NCBI GenBank assembly: GCA_039621445.1
Contig: CP154954.1
Span: forward strand, 36,627,703-36,691,702
DNA from: Euglena gracilis
Lineage: Eukaryota; Euglenida; Euglenophyceae; Euglenales
Reading direction: 5' to 3'
Length of the DNA stretch: 64,000 nt
Below the pieces are notes generated by a model. It ran no database searches, was not told the DNA's origin, and saw only the letters and a list, made by a program, of their open reading frames with translations. This document shows, in pieces, positions 24,101-33,100 of this stretch (position 1 is the first letter of the stretch; each line of letters opens with the position of its first letter). The position numbers and the translations under genes are program-made.

Positions 24101-27100
24101 GAAGGCCTGGTGGGGGGGGGATGATTGGACCCCCCCCCCCATCACCGTACAGCCCTGGGGAGGTCGGACTTCCCCCAACCACCACCACCCTGGGATTCCC
24201 GTAGAGCCTTGGGGGGCCGAATGGAAAAAAATCCTCCAGTGCTGTGCGCCAAGGTGGGAATGTTTTTTGGGGGGCTGATTTTATGTCAAGAACTGTTTTT
24301 GGGCCAAGAGTTTGGGGAAGCCCTGGCAGGGGTTTTTTTAGTCGTGGGCCGGTGGGGTGAAATTTTCGGCGCCAAAGGCACTGCAAATTTTTGAAAAAGG
24401 TGCTATTTTTGGTATTTTTCGCGATTTTTGGCCATTTTCGGGGAAACCAGAGTGGGTTCATGGGACAGGGGTGGGTGGCCCCCCCCCCCTGGTGTTAAAC
24501 CCCTGAGCCCCGGGGGGGTCACTTTCCATTTTCAAAAACCGATCAGAGTTTTCAAATACCAGTCACCCACTTCAAACAACTCAAAAAATCCCCCTCCACT
24601 TTGGGGGGGGGGGGGTCGAACCAGACATCTCTTTAAGGTTTTGGACCCCCCCAGGGGGGGGGGGCGGCTGCAGCCAGCCCCGATTTGGGCCCAGCCGCAG
24701 CAGCCCCCTCCCCCCGGGGGGGGGGGGGGCTGCTAGCCCTAGCTAGCCAGCCCCTTTTTTGGGGGCCCAGCCCAACATTTTTTCGGCGCAAAGCGCCGAA
24801 ATTTTTTGAAAAACTGTGTTCAAAAGTGGCCAAAAATGGGGTTTGGGGGCCGTTTGGGGCATTTTTGGGGGTTTCAGATGCATCATTTTTTCAAAACTGT
24901 GTTCTGCAGGTCATTTTTTTGGCATTTTTCCGATTTCAGTCCAGCTCGCCCCGGTTCGGGTCCAGCCGGGGCCCAGCCCCCCCCCCCCCCGGGGGGGCGG
25001 GCTAGCCAGCCCAAATTTCTAGCCTTAGCCCAGCAACCCCCCCCCCCGGGGTCCTTAAAGAGATGTATGGGTCGGACCCCTCCCTCAGGTTTCCCACATC
25101 ACCATTTTGACCCACCCACAATCACACCCACAAGGTTTTTTTTGGCTTCCAATAAACCTTGCTCGGTGGTGTGTGGTGCGTGCAAGGAAGGGGGGAGTTT
25201 TTTTTTGAGCATCCGGAGTGTGGTGTGCATTGGGATTAGAAGTGCAAATGACATTCCCTTTTTCACAGAAGAAGGCTCGCAATGAAGCTCTCATTGAAGC
25301 ATACAAAGAGCAAGAGTTGCATGGCGGACCGCACGTCAAGCACATGCAGGGCTATGGGGTATCAATTCTCGTTTTGCAACTGCATTTCGGCAAATGCGAT
25401 CAAAACACTCAATCAAAGAGATCCCAGATTTGTGCCAGTATTTTGCCCACCACGCAATATTAAGCCCCTCCTGGATGCATGTTTGAGCAGCATTTCAACG
25501 CCTTTAGGGTTTGTATTTGAACAAAATTGTAATCCCTGTTGAGCTTTGGGGGGTACGGGGTTTTTCCTTTTTTTCCGCTACAACTCTGAATTTCATATGA
25601 TTGCTCTGCACAACATTTCTCACCGCCACAGATCCCTTCTGATACTCCTCTCCTTGGGGAGAACGCGAAAGGTGATCAGTACACCCAGCCACCTGAAAGC
25701 GCCTCAATTCCCCTGGAGCAATTGGAATGGACTGGCGATACTGTCTTCGTATGATCCTTTCCCAGAGATTCATTGTTGCGTGGTTGTGTGGGAGAGGCTC
25801 TTCCAAAAAAACACAGCCAAAAATGCCCATTTTTGGCCATTTTTGGGATTTTTTTTTGGGAGCAAGTCAGTCAAAAATGAATTAAAAACCTCATTTCCAC
25901 CTGGGCGCGCAGCACTGGAGGAATTTCCGCCCCCCCAGTCGCCCTGGGGGGAGCAGACTTCTTTTTAAGGTGGTGCACCCCCGCCCAGGGGGTGCTATGG
26001 GCAGACAGGGGAGTAAACCCCCCCCAAATAGTATTGCACCCGCAGCTCTATTGGACGGCCGCCTCCGGCGGCGGGGGGTGCAGCACTATTTGGACCCGCA
26101 GCCATACATCTCTCTAAGGTTTTGCGAACCCCCCCCCCCGTGGGGGGGTGGCTGCAGCCAGCCCCGATTTGGGCCCAGCCGCAGCTGGCCAGCCCCTTTT
26201 TTGGGGGCCCAGCCCAACATTTTTTTGAAAAACTGTGTTCAAAAGTGGCCAAAAATGGGGTTTGGGGGGCGTTTGGGGCATTTTTGGGGGGTTTCAGATG
26301 CATCATTTTTTTAAAACTGTGTTCTGCAGGTCATTTTTGGGCATTTTTCCGATTTCAGTCCAGCTCGCCCCGGTTCGGTCCAGCCGGGGCCCCCCCCCCC
26401 CCCCCCCCCCGGGGGGGGCGGGCTAGCCAGCCCAAATTTCTAGCCCTAGCCCAGCATCCCCCCCCCCGGGGTCCTTAAAGAGATGTATGCCCGCAGCACT
26501 ATTGGACTGGGTGCCTCTTGGTCCCGGCCTATCACCACAGACACCCTTTTGTCTGCTCAATTTCCCCCTCTGAGGCTAGTGAGGTCGTGTAGTTCATCTT
26601 CGGACAACTTCTGTGAGTTGCTCGGGTGGGAATTTGCCCCCTTTCCCCTCTCTGCGGATTAAATAAGGTGCCTGCAGTAGGCTGCACCAGCTTCTACGCA
26701 TTTCACATTGCTGTGATTTGGGGGGGTGCAGCACTATTGGACGCTCGCTTCATCCGGCTGGGGTTGCAGCACTATTTGGACCCACAGCTCTATTGGCCCC
26801 GCAGCATTATTAGGGGGGGGTTAGGACCACTTTCGACCGCGGGGGGGGGGGGTCGGGTTTTGGGGTGGGTGGTGTTTCAGCACCCCCCCCCTCCCCGACG
26901 CCACAGGCGCCGGGGCCCGAAAATGGCCATTTTCAAGGGAAATTTGCCTGGCATTGGGGTCCAAACCCCCCCAAAGCACAAGGCACCCCCGTCCCGCCCC
27001 CCAGATGGTAAAAAGAAGCCTGGGGGGTTCCCAACGGGGTTTCTACCTCGAGCCCAGCGTTTGATATGAGGAGGTTGTTCGGCGTGCAGGTGGGGGGTGT

Positions 27101-30100
27101 CCCCCCAGGGGTCCGGCTTCCCCCAGCTGCTCTTATATTGAACCCTGCCCCCAAGGGGGTGGGTGGATGGGTCAGGGTCCCTCTTCCCCAGGTCCTAATT
27201 TTTTTCTCCCCAAGTTCTAAAAAGCTTCCTGGGGCTCTGGAATGAGAAAATTGAAGGAGTTGGCCGTTTGAGGTTTCCCCAAAAACAAATCATCATGCAT
27301 GAAAAATAATTCAGAATCTTTAAATGGAAATTTTCTTCTTTTTTAATCTTGTTCCCTCAGATTCCCGCAGAATACCGAACAGAAGTGGAGGATTGGGGCC
27401 GAGAATTGACAAAGTTGGCAAACCAGTTCTTGCTTCTTCCGTGGCGGTTTGGTGTGCTCTTCCAGCCTTGGTTCATCTTCTCAGTTCATTATTTTGTTCT
27501 GTTTCTTTGTTCAACCCTTCTTCTGATGTGCCGACACCCCGGGAAAAAAAAATTCTCAGAGTGGCTGAATGTGGTGCATCCCGGAGCAAAACGTTGAACG
27601 TGTGTTTCTGGCAGTCTTCTGCCAAAAAGCAACAAAAAATTCTGGTGCAATCCTTGTGCAAAGTGTTGGAGAGCAAAATTTCACCCTGCATCGGTTCCTG
27701 TGCCAGACCAACCCACATTCAATAAAAGAGCGGACCATCGGGTACCCCAGTAACTCTTTTCATTTCTCCCAGTTGGTTGTCGACAGAGGCTTGCTAAGGC
27801 CGGAGGGCACCCCAGGGTCCAGCCAGCATTTTCATTCCAACCCAAATCAAGCAGGGTTGGATTTACCGGGCAAAGCTTTTGAGATGACCCTTTTGTGTAC
27901 ACCCTTTTGGTAAATTTGTTTTTGTGGTTTTTTCTGCATTTTTCCTGGCGCCTTTTTGGTTGTTTTTTTTTGCTGGAGAATTCTTTGGCTTTGAAATAAT
28001 CCTCGTTTTGGCCTCAGTTCTCCCCCGAGGCTGAGGATTTTATGAACCCTCCCCCTGTTGGGACCAGGCTTCTGCTTAAGGGATTGCAGTAACCCCCCCC
28101 CCCCCATTTAAACCGACCCCCCTTCTAAACCGACCTACCCTTCCAAACCGACCCATTGCAGAATTTCAACCAAAAACAGAAATAAACCGACCCATGGCAA
28201 ATTGGATGACAAACATGCACAACATATTGGAAGCCGCCAACAGAAAGAGCGTCCATGCTCATTGAATGGTTATTATTGAAGACCCAAAATTAGGATTCGA
28301 CACCCAAAATTAGGCATTTGCGTCCAAATTTTGGAGTTTGCGCCTCAAATTGGGCATTTTCCTCCGAAAATTTGGTGTTGGCACTCAAAAATTACAAAAT
28401 TAGGCATTTTCCACCTAAAATTTGAAGTTTGCACCCAAAATTAGGCAGTTTGCCACCAAAAATTGGACATTACACCCAAAAGTCAGCATTTGCCCCCGAA
28501 AATTAAGAAATTGCATCCCAAATTAGGCATTTGTGACTGAAAGTTAGGAATTGGCCGACCAAATTGGGCATTTGCCAATTGAAATCGCTTGCTAACATCA
28601 ACCCGCTTCCGTCATGCCGTCGGCCAGCCGTCGGCCAGCCGTGTGCTCCCCCTGAAACTGACCCCCCGTCTAAACCGACCCCCTCCAGGATTTCCGCCAA
28701 CCCAAAAGTCCTAAACCGACGGGTCGGTTTAAATGGGGGGGGTTTACCCCCAGGGGGGGGGGGGCTGGACTGCAGCTAGTCCAAATTTGGTTAGTGGGAT
28801 TTCTAGCAGACCCTCCCCCCGGGGGGGGGGTCTGCTAGCAGGGCTATGGGTCCGGGCGGGCCCCCCCCCCCCCCGGGGGGGGGGTCCCGCGCCGGAGGCG
28901 CTGGGTATACCTTTTCGGCGCGAAGCGCCGAAAATTTTTGGAAATCGCCTTTAGCGGGCCCGATTTTGGGGGGGGTCCCGCCCCCCCCCCCCGGGGGGGG
29001 GGGGCCCCGGGCCACCCCGGGGGGGGGGGGGCAGGGATGGATGGGAAGCCCTTCGGTATTGAGGTAGGTGGTAGGGGGGGGGGTCCCGACCACCCCCCCC
29101 CCTGGGGGGGTAAGGTGGTAGGGGGGGGGGTTCGGACCACCCCCCCCCCTAGATGTTGGGAGGGGGGGTCCGGACCCCCCACCCCCCCCTCCTTGACAGG
29201 TGCCAAAAATAGCAGAAAATTTTCTTCCGGCGCAGCGCCGGAAAATGAGCAAAAAACACCCCTTTTGCTGACTTTTGGCCATATTGCCCATTTTTTGATG
29301 TGTTGGTGTTTTCCCCCAAAAACATGTTCAAAAAAATCCAAAAAATGAGCATTTTTGGATTGATTTTCAAAGAAAAATCAGGGTTTTTTGACCGATTCCG
29401 ACCCGATTTCCGGCCCTTTGCCCGTCCATGAAATCGGAAAATTTTCGGCCCCCCCTCAGTTTCGAGGTAGGAGGGGGGGGACCGACCCACCCCCCCCCCC
29501 CCCCCCGTGGCGGGAGGGGGGGGTCCGCCCCCACCCCCCCCCTCAAGGCTTCCCATCCATCCCTGGTGGGGGGGGACCCCCCCCCCTCCCCCCCCCGGGG
29601 GTCTTAAAAAGAAGCCTGACTGGGACGCCTGACCTTTTTTTGTCTGTTTTTCTTATTTCAGCCAGTTCCTTCTCCCAGCCAGGGTGTTGCTGACAGAATT
29701 TGACCCGGTTGCCTGCCTGGGAAGGCACTCCCGATCCTACCCCTCCAGGGGGGGGGCAGGGCACACAGCCAAAAGTGCCCTAGCACAGACCCCGGGGAGC
29801 CAAAAATGGCCTTTTTCAAAGGAATGTGCCTGGGTGCTGTCTGAAATCCGACCCCCCCCCCCCCGGGGGTTCGGGTTTTTGGGGTACCCGCCCATAGCAG
29901 GTACCCCCCTCTGACCCCGGCGCAGGGGGCCCGGAAAAGGCCATTTTCAATGAAAATTTTCTGGTCCCCCTGGACCCCCCCCCCCGGGCAAGCACTTATA
30001 TATAGCACCCCCCCCCCCCGGTCGGAAGCAAAAGCCTGGTCAGGCCGACCACCTGGACCAGGGCCATTTGTTTGATATTTAACCCCCCCGAGATGTTTCC

Positions 30101-33100
30101 AAGTTTGTCCAACTGGTCAGAATTGTCAGAAAAAGTATAAACCGGAGACAGAAATTTCTGGCCACGAAAAAATTTGCTGATGCCGTGTGGAGGCCATAGA
30201 AAAAATTGTGCACACAAGGATTCACCAGCTGAACTCATGTGCTTTGACCAATTTCCAATTTTTTTTGAGTATGGAACATTTTTTGACATTTTTGAGTACC
30301 TTCCAATGTGTTTTTTATGCATTTTGACCTGAATTAACAGAAATTGACAAAAAATTTTCAAGGGGGGTAAAAATGCGAATTTCTGGGGGTCGGCCCGACC
30401 TGGTCAGCCGGACCCCCAGGATGGCCACCCCAGGAATCTGCCTTGGGAAACCCTGGTTGAAGAAAATGGTTGAGCCAGCCGGAGAAAAATATTTGATCAA
30501 CAAAAATCAAGCCATATTTTGTGGTTCTCAAATTTTGGTGTTTCTTCTCATTCCATTTTGCCATTTGTGTCTTGCAGTGTCCAATGCATGGAATCAGCGC
30601 CGCCTCGTCTCTTGGTTTGAAGAGATCTTGCAAGAAGATGCGGTCTGTTGCGTTAACGCGGCGGGGAGTGTTATTCTCTTTTGTTTTGTATTTTTGTCTC
30701 AGGCAAAAAGGTCTATTGTTGTCCACCCACCTCAGCCCAAGATTCTTTTCAAGGAACCACCTCCCCCCCTGTTGTTGACATGGTGTGTCGTTGACAACCC
30801 CTTGTCAACGGCATTTTTCTGAAATATAAGTTTTTCTTTGCAGTGGCCAGCCAAGACACTTCAAAATTGTGTCGGATCTTCTTGCCAGGCATGGCTTTGA
30901 CTGTTCTCCCTTATGAATTTGGTGATTTGGCACAATATGAGAGGTCCAATGGTACAATTGTGGAGGACAATTGTTGCTGGCGCGGTCTATTATTTTTATG
31001 CTGCCGTGCCGTTGACACACGTGTCGTTGACACCCCCCCCCCCCGGGGGAGAAATTGCACCGTGCAATTTTTGCAATTTTGTGCAATTAATTGCACATGG
31101 CCCAGGATATTTTGTTTTGGAAAACATTTATTTTGTTTTGAAAAATGTCGGTTTTTGATGCAAATGAGAACTTACCGGGTTTTGCTGGGAAACTGATGTG
31201 GGTAGTGAAAATTTCGTTTCAAAGGCTGTTTATTGTTGGTTTACTCGGTGTGCAAACCCGATCTCGCTGTCATTTCTGGATGTTCTTGACAAAGGAGCAA
31301 GGTGATTTTCCAAGTAGGTGCACATTTTTTTTTGCATTGTTAGTGCGCATGTGTGGTGCCAAATCTAAAGCCAAATTAAGTTTTGCAAAACGCCCCCCCC
31401 CACCCAGATAAAAAAGGAGAAGTAGATTTTTGTACAGGAAAAACACCCTAAGTTCATTGCTGGCACCAAATTTTGCTTCGGGCTCACCATCGTGCTGGGC
31501 AGAGAAAAATGGTTCATTTTGGTTGTTTCATTGTTTAGGTTCAACCCAGGGTTCGGTGAAAGGAGGGGGTGTGGGTTGGAGGATGGGAGGGGGCACCACT
31601 CCCCTCCTGGACCGGAAGGGGGGGGGACACCTGCCCATTTCAGACCCTGCTGCCACCCCTTTGACGACGGGCTGCCTTTAAACCGAACCCTGGAAGGATG
31701 GCATTCCTGGCATTTTTCATCCACACAAAAAAAATGGGAAATTTGATGTCGATTGGCCACCGCAGTTGTCGCCAGGGTTTGATAGGCGTATATGGTTCAG
31801 GTGGGGGGGGTTTCCCCCCCCCCCCGGGGTCCGGACCACCCCCCCCACCTGCCAGGGGGGTCCGGACCAGACAATTTTTTAAGCACTGTCCCCCCGGGGG
31901 GTGACTTGGTTTCGGGCCCGGACCCCCTCCCCCCCCCCGGGGGTCGGCCAGGGGTGGGCAAAAGTGGCTTGAGTGACCCCGGCGCCAAAGGCGCCGGGAA
32001 AATTTTTTTGGCTTAAAATGGCCTAAAGTGACTGGAAAGTGGCCGTTTTTCTGAGTGGCCCCCCCCCCCCCCCCCCCCCGGGGAGGTAGTGACTGACTGG
32101 CTTCCCAAAAAAGTGACTGACTGGTTTTTCAAAAAGTGGAGTGACCCCCCCCCCGGGTCGGTAAAAAATTGTATGGTCCGGACCGCCCCCCGGGGGGGGG
32201 GCCAAAAAGGTCAATTTTTTCCTACGGCGCTTTGCGCCGGAGTTTTTTGGCAATTTTCTGCCATTGACGTGATGAAAAAACATTATATGCTGCTTGCGCT
32301 TTGATTTCGCTGGATGTCAATTTTTGGGCCCGGCGCAAAGCGCCGGGCCGAAAATCGGTCACCCGGACCGCGCCACTGTTTAGGTGGGGGGTGTCCCCCC
32401 CCCCCCCCCCCCTCCTGGCCCGGACCCCCCCACCTGTTCTTATATCGAACCCTGGTTGTCGCCCAATGCCCAATGCTTTTTTCCTCAACAGCTCATTGCC
32501 AAGGAAGGTGGTGTACAGGCTCTGAGTGATGACGAGTTGAAGGTTGCATTGCTTGATCGGTGTGTTCGCCCTGTTCCTTCATTGGCAAGAAGCGCCAACT
32601 CCTGCAGAGCCAGGGCATTGCCAAAGAAAATTTGACTCACCCAGGGGGGGTCCAGCCAGACAGCAGCCTTTTTCCAGCCCAGACCCCCTCCCCCAATCAA
32701 CGAGATTTATTTATTTCTGGCCGGATGGTAACGGATTTTTCCTTGGTCTGAAGGGGGCGGGGAGGCGGGGTCCAGACCCCCAAGTTCGTGCCCTTGGTGG
32801 CAGGCCATAGCGGTTCTGTTGACCTTGGTCATTTCACTGTCGATCCTAATCCCCCCCCCTTTGGACCGAGGGGGGGTCTGGGATCCCCCCGGTAACCCAA
32901 TATTTTTTCCTGCGCTTGAAAGATGAAAAATCTGGGTGTATGTTTGACCGATCTTTAAAAAAACAGTGTGTGAAAACGCGATTTTTGGGGGCTTTTTTTA
33001 AGGTACAAGAAATTCTCCGCTTTGCACCAGAAAATTTCTGCACAGGGGTGGGGGGCTGGTCCGACACCCCCCTTCTTTTACTGAGATGCACAATTGGCTT

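Noticed and set aside
27767-27910. Exon LVVDRGLLRPEGTPGSS in the LETM1-like gene
   Set aside because: Open and AG-preceded, but exon 8 joins exon 9 in phase to give the expected domain without it.
30843-30942. Extra LETM1-like exon (ASQDTSKLCRIFLPG...)
   Set aside because: It has an acceptor and donor, but including it would break the phase between exons 9 and 10, which join perfectly without it.
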